Shown piece after piece: positions 19,823-29,672 of a stretch of 29,672 nt of DNA. Source of the stretch: Vitrella brassicaformis (taxonomy: Eukaryota > Sar > Vitrellaceae); contig CDMY01000694.1 of NCBI GenBank assembly GCA_001179505.1, positions 1 through 29,672 on the forward strand. The letters are read 5' to 3'. The notes under the pieces were generated by a model, which saw only the letters and a list, made by a program, of their open reading frames with translations, had not been told where the DNA came from and made no database searches. The translations under genes were made by a program, and so were the position numbers. Position 1 is the stretch's first letter. Each line of letters starts with the position of its first letter.

Positions 19823-21334
19823 ATGAGGCCGCCCACGTCTGTCAGCGCCCCTCCTCCTTCCGCCACGGCTGATCCCTCAGACACAGACGTCCTCAGACAG
19901 TCAGCTTCTGAAATGGACGTCTTGACGACAAGGCCAGCGGAGTCACCGGAGCATCAATCGGAGGCTCAAGGAGATGGCGAAGGCGGCGCTCGGCTCTCAG
20001 ACATTCCCACCACCGTCTCGACATCGGTCTCCACCCCTGCAGTGGACGGCCGGGCTCCGCTTGGCGACGGGGATGCTTCGGCTGAGGAGGGTGACTTGTG
20101 GGGCTTTCTGGTGCTGCGGGTTGGCTGTGTGACCTTGTGGCTGACGGACTACCCTCTGAGGCATTTCCTTCTCATCATCGGCCTCGTCCTGATCTATGCA
20201 CTCTGGTGGTCGGGCGGTATTATCTACGGACATCTCGGCAACCTGGAGCTCCCGGTGGATATTCGGCTGCTCTTTCCCGACCCGCTCCCGGCGATTGTGA
20301 TGTTTCCACTGCCGTCTCTGATGATCCTCGTTGGATTGGGAAGTCTGTTTGCACCGCCTCTCTGGTGGGGCACTCGATGGCTGATGTACTTCTCTATTGT
20401 TCTCGCCATTGTCATATCCTGGATCATCTTAGTGTCGGTTTACACCTACGCCATTCCTCATGATCCCATTCGTTTGCGGTTCCCAACACTGGCGTGGGTG
20501 GCTGGTGCGATTCTTCTGCAGTTCACTTTGCTGATATATATCTCGGAGCCGCGTATTATCCGTGCATCGACCAGCCCGACGGGTGGGAAGGGAAATCGAC
20601 GTCGATCACAACCGGCTCTCGTGCTGCGGCCGTCGGGCAAGGTGGAGACCCTCGGCAACGGCCGAGCGCATAGCCAAGGGTCGGCAGACAGAGCCCTTCC
20701 TCTACCGCTCGGTGGTCAAGCGATGGCTCAAACGGATGGATTATCTCACTTTCATTCGGTTGTGTAAACTGCTGGCCGTCGTGGGAATGGCCGTGGATTT
20801 CATTACCGATGCAGCAGTGGGGATGGAATTGAGGAGCTGGGTTCCGAGAAGTGTATGGCGTGCATATGCTATGTGTGGGTCCCCCGAATATCCGCTGTGG
20901 AGTGACGCTGAAGAGGAGTGCTTTGATACCACGATGAGCCGTCTTCGAAGAGAAGAGCAAGGCTATCAAGTCGTTGGCTTGATCATCCTGGGCCTATCGC
21001 TGGCTGACTTCGTGTCGCTGTTCGTTTACTTTTCCATCCGCGGCTCTCCCTCGCTATGCCAGCACATCTGGATTATCGCCTTTGCCCTGCTGGAAGTGCC
21101 CATTCTGGTGCTGACGATCGTCTGGGCGACGGCGGCCAGCAACCCGATGCTCTTCGCTGTGTCTGCACTTTTGTCACGGTTTCATGGCGAGTCGGGTCGT
21201 TCGCGTGGACCATCTATGTTCGGCGGAAAAACGGGACGTCCGCGAGCAATACAAACCACAAGGTGATGAGAAGAAGGGCGAGCGAGTGGGAAACGAGTGA
21301 AGCCAACAACAGACGGCATCTTGTGTGTGTTTGA
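19823..21334 (+). pseudogene. Multipass membrane protein, repeat-family copy 3, frameshifted
   Basis: Starts with the same ATG context as copy 2 and shares its residues 31-60 (MDVLTTRPAESPEHQ and on). The frame is intact for about 255 residues, then a +1 insertion at about 20585-20596 shifts it. The homologous middle (SCCGRRARWRPSATAER through LEVPILVLTIVWATAASN) continues in another frame. A second indel near 21165-21190 (7 bp shorter than copy 2) restores the original frame for the tail (GSFAWTIYVRRKNGT). The net change is -6 bp. Translated as is, the protein stops at 20765-20767 after 314 residues, the last 60 of them unrelated. The loops at about residues 135-165 and 215-230 and the large loop after VDFITDAAVGMEL again differ from copies 1 and 2. 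It is a recent pseudogene or a truncated variant. Confidence 0.8.
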
Positions 21335-21621
21335 TGTCAGGGAGGGCCATTGGTCGTATGACGGATGGCACGCTGTTGGGCACTTATATATGTGTGCAGT
21401 GCACCGGGGGGAGTTGTGGTATTCCCTGCCGGTGATCGGATTGGATTGACAAGTGAAGTGGCTGGCGGTTCATTTCCCCCCCGGTCAATCGGACAGGGCG
21501 GGAGGGAGCGACCCAAACGATCGGTGGATTCCACCGCCAGCCGCAGGACCGACTTGTGCCCGGGTCCATGCATGGCAGTCACATGTTCGTTTGCGTTTTG
21601 CAGCAAAGGTGTGTAGTTTCA

Positions 21622-21967
21622 TGCCTTTCGGTTGCTTAGTCCTTCTTGCCTTGAGGCTCTTTCTCTTCTTCTGCTCGTCGACATGTGATGTGTGTCGTCA
21701 TTACGTTCGTGTGATCTCCTTCTTCGGTTTGATGTGTGCTGTGGATCCCCGGTGGCCCGCTGAATGGACGGATGGATGGCATGACGCAGGGATCTTGTCG
21801 TAACGAACGAACGAACGAACGACTCTGCGAGCTTCAAAGCTCGAAATTTGAGCGCAGAAGGACGGGGAATAGAGCGTCCGGATGAGAGATGGAGCATAGG
21901 CACAGAGAGATGGAGATGCGATGCTGCGTGATCGATCTCCGCTCGTCATCTCGTCGTCCGTGAGTTG
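21622..21967. promoter_or_regulatory. REV3 upstream region
   Basis: About 350 bp between repeat copy 3 and the REV3 start codon. It contains a (CGAA)n run at about 21801-21820 followed by a short perfect hairpin, cgagct-tcaa-agctcg, at about 21830-21845. No TATA box is evident. It presumably holds the REV3 promoter and 5' leader. Confidence 0.4.
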
Positions 21968-24900
21968 ATGAGTCACAGCGACGCCGCCCCGCCGGATGCA
22001 TTCCTTTCAGTGACCGTCGTACACATCGACTACATCCACCAACGACCCATCCATCCACTCGATCTGACAACCACAACCACGCGCGTCGGCGGCCAACCCA
22101 TCTGTCGGGTGCCTGTGGTGAGAGTCTTCGGCAACACTCTCTACGGGCAGCAAGTCTGCGTCCACGTCCACGGGGTGAGGCAACGGAGAGAAAAAGCACT
22201 GCGGGAGAGAGAAGAAGTCGCTGGCATGGTCGGTGCGCGTGTGAGCTGTGTGTGTGCAGTATCTTCCTTTCTTCTACGTGCCCTTGCCGGATGAGGCAGC
22301 AGACCAAGGTGGGCACTGCACCACAACCACTGGCGTGCATTACACGACACACCTGATGCATGTATGTGCTCTCTTCTTCCCTCAGAGGAGCAATTTCTGA
22401 AGGCCTTCTCTGAGGCCCTGGAGCGAGCAGCGCAGCACGATGCGTCGACCGCTGCGTCGGGTCCTTTCATCTACGACATCTTGGTGGTGCGCAAGGTGGG
22501 CATCTACGGCTACCAAATGCGGGCGCAGAAGTTCGTCAAGGTGGTGCTGCTGAGCCCTCGCCATGTGGTGTGGCTGGCGGCCATCCTGGAGAGGGGCGAC
22601 GTCCTCTCAATCAGATTCCAGCCATACGAGGTACGCGAGCTGACACACACGAGAAGATGGCACCTGTCGTGTGGGGAGTCATTGTCCGTCGGCCGTTCGT
22701 CTGCAGGTGCACATCCCCTACCTACTCCACTTCCTGGCTGACAACAATCTGCGTGGAATGGACCGCATGCACCTCTCGGCCACTGACATTCTCTTCCGCA
22801 AGCCCCTCCCCGACATAGCCTGGCAAGACCGGCCCCGGCGCCACGGAGGAGGACAGCTGCGGGATGATGACCTGATGGGCTGGATGCCCGGTGTGTGGAG
22901 GAGGCCGAGGCGGGAGGTGCAGTATGAAGGAGTGGAGGAGGGCGGCATGGGCGGCAGCAGCACGCCAGAGAAGCCAGTGGGGCCTGTCAATGCAGGTATG
23001 CAGGTGGTCAGGGAGGGCGACAAATGGACTGGGGAAGCAGAGAGGTGTGGGTGTGTCTTGCTGCGATTGTGGTCAGTCAAGTTGACGTCGGCAACGAGGC
23101 ACTTGTCGTTCCACAGCCCGCGCAGTGGCGTGCGCAGGGAGGTGAGTGGCCGACAGACACATCGCACCACGTGGCCATCTCTCGCTGCTTCGGTGGCTCA
23201 CTCGCCCGTTCTCTCTGTGTGTGTACTGTCTGTCCACAGTCGTCATGCGAGGTCGAGTTTGACGTCCACGTGTCGTCCATCCTCAACAGCCGCATGGGCA
23301 TCTCATCCACCAGGACCAGCCCGACTCCCTCTCAACAACCCGCCGCCCCGCCACCCCTTAACCCCCACTCCCCCATGCACACACCATGGCCAGACGACGC
23401 CGACCTGATTGACTTCGACCCATCCATATTGCAGGGGGGCACCCTCGGCGGCAGCAGCAGCAACAAGAGCCCAGAAAGAGGGCCACCGTCGCCGGGTGAG
23501 GGGCAGTTCACCGCGAGGCTAGCAAGCTCACTGGAGGCGATATGGCGTGACGAGAGGGCTCGGTGCGGGAGGTTGGGTGTGCGATTCCCCTTCACTCCCC
23601 CGCCATCGCCCGGACGGACTCGGGAAGAGAGTCATGACCTGGTGCCCGATGACTACAGACAAAGGTACCCAAAATGGCACCAGACAGAATGAATCAACAC
23701 GGACGCCTGCATATGTGTGATGTGTGTCGGGTCAGGTTGGCAGATATGGTCAATGCGTGCGTGCAGCGGTCATCAAGTGCGCCATCCTCGCGTCATCGTG
23801 GGGGGCGGGCAGACGAAGGTGGCGCGAGGAGGCTGAATGAGCAGCTGGACGCCCTCGGTGGGTCGTCTCCTCACGAGTGGAAAGATGAGCAGCTGCTGAG
23901 CCAGGACATTCTATCGCAGATAAACACGGTAGGCGACCACTGAAATTTGCTTGGGCTCCCGTACCTACCTGTGCAGTTTTGCCTCCATCCATGTGTGCAT
24001 GGCGTGTGTGTGCCTTCAGCTTGACAGGGCCATCCTGGACGGTCTGAACCGGATGGCGCATCTGCAGCCCCCTCCCCCTCCCCCCCGTGTCCCACCGGCA
24101 TGTCATGACGACAGAGACGACTTTCCCGATGACGCCCTGCACGCTCCATCCCTCAACGGCGATGACCTACACAGAGAGGACCCCCTGACCCTCGAGGAAG
24201 AGGACGAGATAAGGGCAGCCGAGGCAGCCGAGGCGCGCGCGAGAGGGGATGGACCCGCGTCAATCGCACCGACCGAGCCGACGAGCGAATACGATGACGA
24301 GGCAATGGGGGAGAGAGCTGGCGGACAGCACGTGGCCCCTGCCGCCGCTGCTGCTGCTGCTGCTGCCGCTGCCGCTGGTGGTGGTGGGGTGGACAAAGGA
24401 GAAGGCCGGCTCTCTTGGGAAGGGAGCATGTCATTGGACGTCATGGGAGAAGAAGAGTTGGATCAGTGGGAGCGAGCATTGCTCATGGCGCAGCCCGATG
24501 ACCCCCTCCGCATCCCTCTTTCCCTCGCTCTCCCATGGTCGCCTCGCGCTCTCCCCCTCAACCCTGGCGACGCCGCTGACCTCCCTAACACCCCGCCCGA
24601 CTTACCCCAACCGGCAGCCGGCGGTGCCATGGCGCCAATGGCATCCGAGGCCCCTGCGCCAGCCTTCGCCTTCGACCGCGGCGAGCCGCCGTCGCCGACC
24701 ATTCCTGCGTCAGGGCCTGAATCTGATGAAGAAGTGGCAGCACCACCTCCAGCAGCTGCTGCGGCGGCGGCGGCAGCTGGTGGTGGTAGTGGTGGTGTGA
24801 AGCGGGAGCGGGCCATGGGTGACGGTGAGGCTCAGCAGCCCTCCGATTGCCGACGGACGAAGAGTGCCAGGCGGCAGGAGGGCGGGTCGATGGCTATGCC

Positions 24901-27900
24901 GCTTGTCATTGCCAGCCAAGACAGCATTCGCGGTGACGATGATGCGCGTCCGGGCGGTGAGGTCGAGCATCATGACCAGGGGGACGACAGCGACTGCATC
25001 CTGGTTGAGAATGGCGAGTCGCCACGCTACAACCCGCCCATCGCCGACCAGCAGCAAGCTGACGACATCACTCCGACAGTCCCGGACGACGCCAGTGACG
25101 ACAACAGGCCCGTTGCCGATCAGCCGGACCCTCGTTCCGTCATTGTTCTGGACTCCCCTGCCACAGGGCAGCAAGGCTCTCCGGCTCCCCTGTTTGCCGC
25201 TGCCACCCCTCCTCACTTCAGCAATCCTTATGACATCCCCAGGAGGCCCGAGCATCAGCTGCTCGAGCGGCACCAGGAGAGGGCCAGGAGGGTCGCTCGG
25301 ATGGGCTGGTGCGGCGTGGTGGGCCAGCTCGGCAGAGGGCGGGCTGGCGGGATGTACAGCTCGCGATTCGTCTTCAAGATGCCCTCACCGTCGGTGGATG
25401 AGGCCATCGACTCCTACCTGGCCAAGCACCCAGACCGAGCGGCCGTCCTGCGGCCAGGTGGCGTCGGCGCCCATGTGGCCAGGAGAGGGAGGGGTTACAA
25501 GAATGTGCAGAGGGTTGACAACAGGGGCAGGATGGTCTTGGAAGAGGTCCCTGTTGACACGCCTGCTGCTGACGGCGTGCGGGCTCCCCAGAGAGGGACT
25601 GTCCCGCCGCTGCCGCCCTTCCCTGATCTAGGCGGTGGGGGTGTGGATGTGGGTAATGTTGAGCGGCAGGGGGATGAAGGCGAGGCTGCGCGAGACGGTG
25701 GTGGCGATGGTGGCGTGAGGGGGTCGCATGGGAGCTCCCCGTCCTTCCACCGATCACAAATGAAGTTCGGCTCACAGCAGGTATACTCATGTGGTGCGAT
25801 CTGACCAGATGACTTGTCGCCCTCTCTGTGTGCGTTGGTGTCTGCCTCAGCTCAGCCCACCCACGCAGGGCATGCAGGCAGCTCTGGCGCCCAAGCCATT
25901 CGACCCTGGCAGCCAGAAGGTCTGTGTGACGGGGCCGGACGGCGCTCTCCCGCCCACATACGGCACCCTCATCTCCCTGGAGGTCCTCGCCGACTGCCAG
26001 GTGGGAGTCGCTGACACGCAACGGCCACCATTAACCATCATGCCATGTGGCTGTGCTGTCATATATGTCATAGGGCGACGCCCGTGCTGAGAGGTCCGAC
26101 CCCAACAAGGACACCGTCCTCGCCGTGGCCTACACGATCCGCGACGAGCGCGTAAGGGCCCAGTTCCAGCAGCAGGGAGCCACCTACCACGACGCACAAG
26201 GCGTCATCTTCATCGGCACGGCACCGCAGAAGGACGACACCTACACCCGACTCGCCCTGCCCTCGAGGATCGACCTGGAGGCCGTCGACAACGAGCAGGA
26301 TCTCTTCAGAGCTGTCGTGGGGTTGTTCAAGAAGTTCGACCCCGCCATCGTGATGGCATACGACATCCACAGGGAGTCCCTCGGCTACCTCGCCAAGCGG
26401 GCCGAGGCCATCGGTGTCGACCGGTTCGTCCAGAAGGTCTCGCGCACGCCACCGAGAGAGCACGACACCCGGCCGGCCCCCGCAGCCGCAGCCGCCGCTG
26501 CGGCAGCGTCGTCTTCAGCGGCGAAGGCCCCAGCAGATGGTGGCGCGAGAAGGGCACAGGGGAGGGGCTTTGGAGAGCTCCACTGCACCGGGCGTGTGCT
26601 GCTGAACGCGTGGCGGATTGTCGAGCACGAAGTCAAGCTGGTCAACTACGGTTTGGAGGCGGTGGCCAAGGAGCTGCGTGGCGTGACGGTGCCTCACTTC
26701 CCGCCAAGGACGCTGAGCGACTGGTGGGGGTGGCGGGGGAATACTGGCGGGGCCCTTTATCCATACCGCGCCAAGGCGATGCAACACGTCCTTAGGAAGT
26801 TAGTGAGCATCTGGCACAGAGAGAGAGAGGGAGGGAGAGTGGAGATGCATTGGCTGATTGATGGATGTATGTGTCTTGTCGTGTGTGTGCAGGACCAAGC
26901 TGGCGTTGGATCTCTTGGACGCGCTTGATGTCTTCGATCGCACCGGTGCGCTGGCCCGCCTTTACGGCCTGGACTTCATTTCGTGCCACACGCGCGGGAG
27001 CCAGTTCAAGGTCGAGGCGATGCTCATCCGCGCGTCGCACCGCATGGGCGTGCTGCTGGCGTCGCCCAGCAAGCAGGCGGTCCACGACCAGAAGGCGGGA
27101 GAGTGCTTCCCACTCACAATGGTAATGCTCAGCTGCAGGCACCAACCACCCCCCCCTCTCTCTCTCTGCGTGTGATGATGATCAGGAGCCCAAGTCGGCT
27201 TTCTACTTCGACCCAGTGGTCGTGTTGGATTTCCAGTCGCTGTATCCGTCCATCGTCATCGCCTACAACATCTGCTACTCCACCTGTCTGGGCAGCGTCG
27301 AGGTGGACCCCATCGAGACGCCGATCAAGCGGCTCGGCACACACGACGTGAGAGTGACGCCCGAGATGATTGCAGACATCGTCAGGGCATACAGACAGAG
27401 GCAGGGCGCCTCACAGCTATCAGGTGAGGGTAGACAAGAGAGAGAGAGGCCCACACACACGGGGGGCGGGGGGGAGATGTGAGATGGCTTTGTGGGTGGG
27501 TCTTAATTGTGCAGATGTGGCTCGTCAGTCGGCGATGGACCCTTCGCATGAGGGCGTCCGCGTGCTGGCCAACGGCGGCATGTACGTCAGCAAGAGGGTC
27601 CGCCAGGGCATCCTGGCGCAGCTCCTAAACGAAATCCTCCAGACACGCATCATGGTAATCCACCTGACGAAGACCAGCCACCTAACGAACACCAGCCACA
27701 CGCCAGCCCCCCAGTCACATGCCTTTGGTGGGCTTTGTTCTGTCTTGTCTGTCTGTGTGTGGGTGTGCAGCTGAAGCGCAGCATCAAGAAGCACGCCCGC
27801 TCTGTGGACGAGTCCGTGTTGCGTAACCTCAACCACCTCCAATACGGCCTCAAGATGATAGCCAACGTCACATACGGATACACAGGTGGGTATGCGCACA

Positions 27901-29586
27901 CCCACCAGCAAGGAATGGACCGACACACCCTCGTGGACATGTCTGTGCTGCAGGTGCGTCCTTCACTGGCCGCATGCCGTGTGTGGACGTGGCCGACAGC
28001 ATCGTCCAGACGGCACGGAGGACCCTCGAGCGCACTATCCATACCGTCAACAAACACCCCACGTGAGCGAGCATCAGACACACGTCAAGCGCACATGCAC
28101 ATGGTGCCGTAGGTGGAATGGCGAGGTTGTCTACGGCGACACCGACTCGATCTTCGTGCTCTTGAAGGGCCGCTCGCTGCGGGAGGCCTTCGACATAGGG
28201 AAGGACATCTCCGTGACCATCACGCGCCAAAACCCAAGGCCGATGGAGCTGCAGCTGGAGAAGGTGTACCTGCCCTGCTGCCTCGTCACCAAGAAACGGT
28301 CGGTAGATGGCAGACACCGGAAGGGACGCTGGGCGAGTCCACGCCATATATCACATCACATCATGTGTGTGTGGGTCCAGGTATGTGGGTTACAAGTACA
28401 CCAGCCCCGACGGCATGCCCACATTCGACGCCAAGGTGCCTGTGTGGATGGATGGATGGATGGATGACTGTTTGTCGTGTGTCAATTGTCATGTGTCAGG
28501 GCATTGAGACCATCCGTCGCGACCAGGCCCCCTGCACGACCAAGGTGATGGAGAAGGCTTTGCGCACCCTGTTTGAGACCAAGAACCTCAGTGCCGTGAA
28601 GGAATACCTCTGCCGCCAGTGGCACAAGATCTACAGCGGCAAGGTGCCCGTGAAGGACTTCATCTTCTGCAGAGAAGTCAGACTTGGTCAGCCGTCAGTC
28701 AGTCCGTCAAATGGACACGCACTCCACAGCAGAGAGACAACAGCAAAGACAGCAGCGAAGCCGACAGTGTGTCTGTCGTGTGTGTATGTCTGTCTGTCAG
28801 GTTCGTATGCCGCTGACCGCGGCGGCCCCTCCCACACGCTGCCCCCAGCTGCAGTGGTGGCCCAACAGGAGATGGAGGACGACCCCACGGCCGAACCTGA
28901 GTATCGCGAGAGGCAGGCATACGTGTTCCGCCACGGCGATCCCGGCGCCCGCCAGACTGACACCGCCGTCCCTCCAGACGGCGTCATGGGCGGCTGGAAG
29001 CCTCACACACCCCTCCCCTCTGACAGCGCCCCACTCGCCAGTGGCTCATCGTCAGCCCCGCCGACCTTCCGCATCAACGCCAACCTCTACATCAAGAACC
29101 AAATCATCTCGGCGCTCGACCGGCTGTTCCATCTGCTGGGCGTGGGCAAGCACCCAGCCCTTGATTGGTTCAACCAGATGCCCAAGCCGGCCAATGCACG
29201 GCTGGGCAGTGCCAGCCCCACTGGCGCAGGTGCGCCACCCGGTGCGGCATTCGGCAGGGGACCAGGAGGGGCCAGGAAGGGCAAAGCGGGTGGCAACCGT
29301 CTGATCACCGACTACTGCTCCAGCAAGCAGTGTGTGGTCTGCGGCAGTGACTGCAGCGCCCTCAGCGGAGAGGATCGCGCCAGGCGGCACGCCTATGCGG
29401 TGATGAGGGAGGGCGGATACAATGCACAGCCGGTGGGAGAGATCGAGGCCATCGCAGCCAACCCGCCCCCCATCTGTGTGTCGTGTGCTGAGAGCCCCGG
29501 TGCGTCAGTTGCTGAGCTGTTTCGACGGCTGGAGGTGAAAGAGTCGAGGCTGAGGGCCGCGGAGAACCTGTGCCTCCACTGCGCCG
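21968..29586 (+). CDS. REV3: DNA polymerase zeta catalytic subunit, 3' end beyond window
   Basis: B-family polymerase that extends from lesions in translesion synthesis in the nucleus. Nineteen phase-consistent exons: 21968-22174, 22260-22308, 22386-22630, 22707-22995, 23077-23141, 23240-23664, 23736-23928, 24020-25780, 25851-26000, 26074-26798, 26893-27121, 27186-27423, 27515-27654, 27771-27885, 27954-28062, 28113-28298, 28381-28435, 28500-28686, 28801-29586. They encode 2051 residues so far. N-terminal REV3 motifs: [20 protein letters not shown] and [19 protein letters not shown]. Exon 8 is a 587-codon disordered insert with poly-Ala. The exonuclease-like domain has SLEV where active enzymes have DxE. 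Motif A is DFQSLYPS (D about 1461), motif B lies around [12 protein letters not shown], and motif C is YGDTDS (D about 1656 and 1658). CysA is CVVC (1967/1970) with CVSC (2015/2018). The first CysB pair, CLHC (2047/2050), ends exon 19; the rest lies outside. Exon 5 is the least certain exon. Confidence 0.97.
24338..24390 (+). repeat. GCN repeat encoding poly-Ala/Gly in REV3
   Basis: Alternating GCC/GCT codons give about 12 alanines followed by glycines (GGT/GGG). Further Ala runs in the same gene lie at about 24745-24790 and 26480-26520. Confidence 0.9.
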
Positions 29587-29672
29587 GTGAGATGACAGAG
29601 AAAACACGACGACAGACACGCACAGGGGCGGTGTGCTCATGGGTTGTGTGTTTGGTGGTGGTGGTGGGGGGG
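29587..29672 (+). other. REV3 intron after exon 19, cut by window end
   Basis: It starts with a GTGAGA donor after the CLHC codons. The next exon, expected to carry the second CysB cysteine pair and the C-terminus, is not reached. Confidence 0.7.

Larger units (their letters stand above)
19050..21621 (+). repeat. Segmental repeat copy 3 (longest)
   Basis: It contains the 5' block (19050 to about 19520, matching 1720-2211 inverted), a middle leader shared with copy 2 (about 19570-19822), the membrane-protein sequence, and a 3' flank matching both other copies to near 21621 (gttttgcagcaaaggtg). The left edge lies at the cgtcaacgagcccgagcc sequence. The right edge ends about 350 bp before the REV3 start. 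Confidence 0.85.

Noticed and set aside
1-21621. Transposon interpretation of the repeat
   Set aside because: No transposase, reverse transcriptase, terminal repeats or target-site duplications were seen; segmental duplication fits better.
24249-25631. Long open frames in a second plus frame inside REV3 exon 8
   Set aside because: Arg/Pro/Ser-rich shadow frames of the real exon; the chosen frame joins in phase with exons on both sides.
25374-26021. Long minus-strand open frame (215 codons) opposite REV3
   Set aside because: It is rich in His/Pro/Arg, crosses REV3 exons and an intron, and has no motif; a shadow of GC-rich coding sequence.
1-29672. tRNA, rRNA or other structured RNA genes
   Set aside because: Reading both strands I found no tRNA box pair or rRNA-like block; an automated scan was not possible.

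Overview
This is a GC-rich, intron-dense nuclear segment from a eukaryote. Genes have many short introns (mostly about 35-110 nt) with GT-AG ends, several Ala/Gln/Pro homopolymer tracts in exons, and long gene-free stretches full of (CA)n, (CTGT)n, (GGCA)n, (GATG)n and (GGGA)n repeats. No bacterial operon signals, CRISPR arrays or insertion sequences are visible. This style, together with a lineage-specific multipass membrane family, best fits an alveolate alga such as the chromerid Vitrella. That identification is inference, not proof.

Layout. 1-2211 (minus): copy 1 of a 2-2.6 kb repeat carrying a multipass membrane-protein gene; the window opens inside its downstream flank. 2212-3415: simple-sequence spacer. 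3416-6053 (minus): a class I alpha-1,2-mannosidase (GH47) gene that I resolve into 14 exons, with one apparent +1 frameshift in exon 5. 6273-8350 (plus): repeat copy 2 with the best-preserved membrane-protein gene. 8351-9768: spacer. 9769-12355 (minus): a five-exon gene for a 697-residue protein with a CxxC start, an SH3/Tudor-like segment and an F-box/LRR-like body. 12570-14256 and 15243-16890 (plus): a tandem pair of six-exon genes of unknown family. Their first exons have diverged while exons 2-6 and the introns stay nearly identical. Each copy has a different reading-frame lesion. 16891-18478: spacer. 18479-18954 (minus): C-terminal exons of a possible Cys-rich protein. 19050-21621 (plus): repeat copy 3, whose membrane-protein gene is frameshifted. 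21968 to beyond the window end (plus): REV3, the catalytic subunit of translesion DNA polymerase zeta; 19 exons are resolved up to the start of its C-terminal [4Fe-4S] (CysB) module.

Two genes are conserved housekeeping genes: REV3 (translesion synthesis) and the GH47 mannosidase (N-glycan trimming). The rest is a fast-evolving accessory landscape shaped by inverted and direct segmental duplication, probable gene conversion and pseudogenization. The most unusual signals are the three membrane-protein copies, which share membrane segments but differ in their loops, and the mosaic tandem pair. Exon models were built by hand from splice motifs, reading-phase continuity and family knowledge; no alignment or database search was run.
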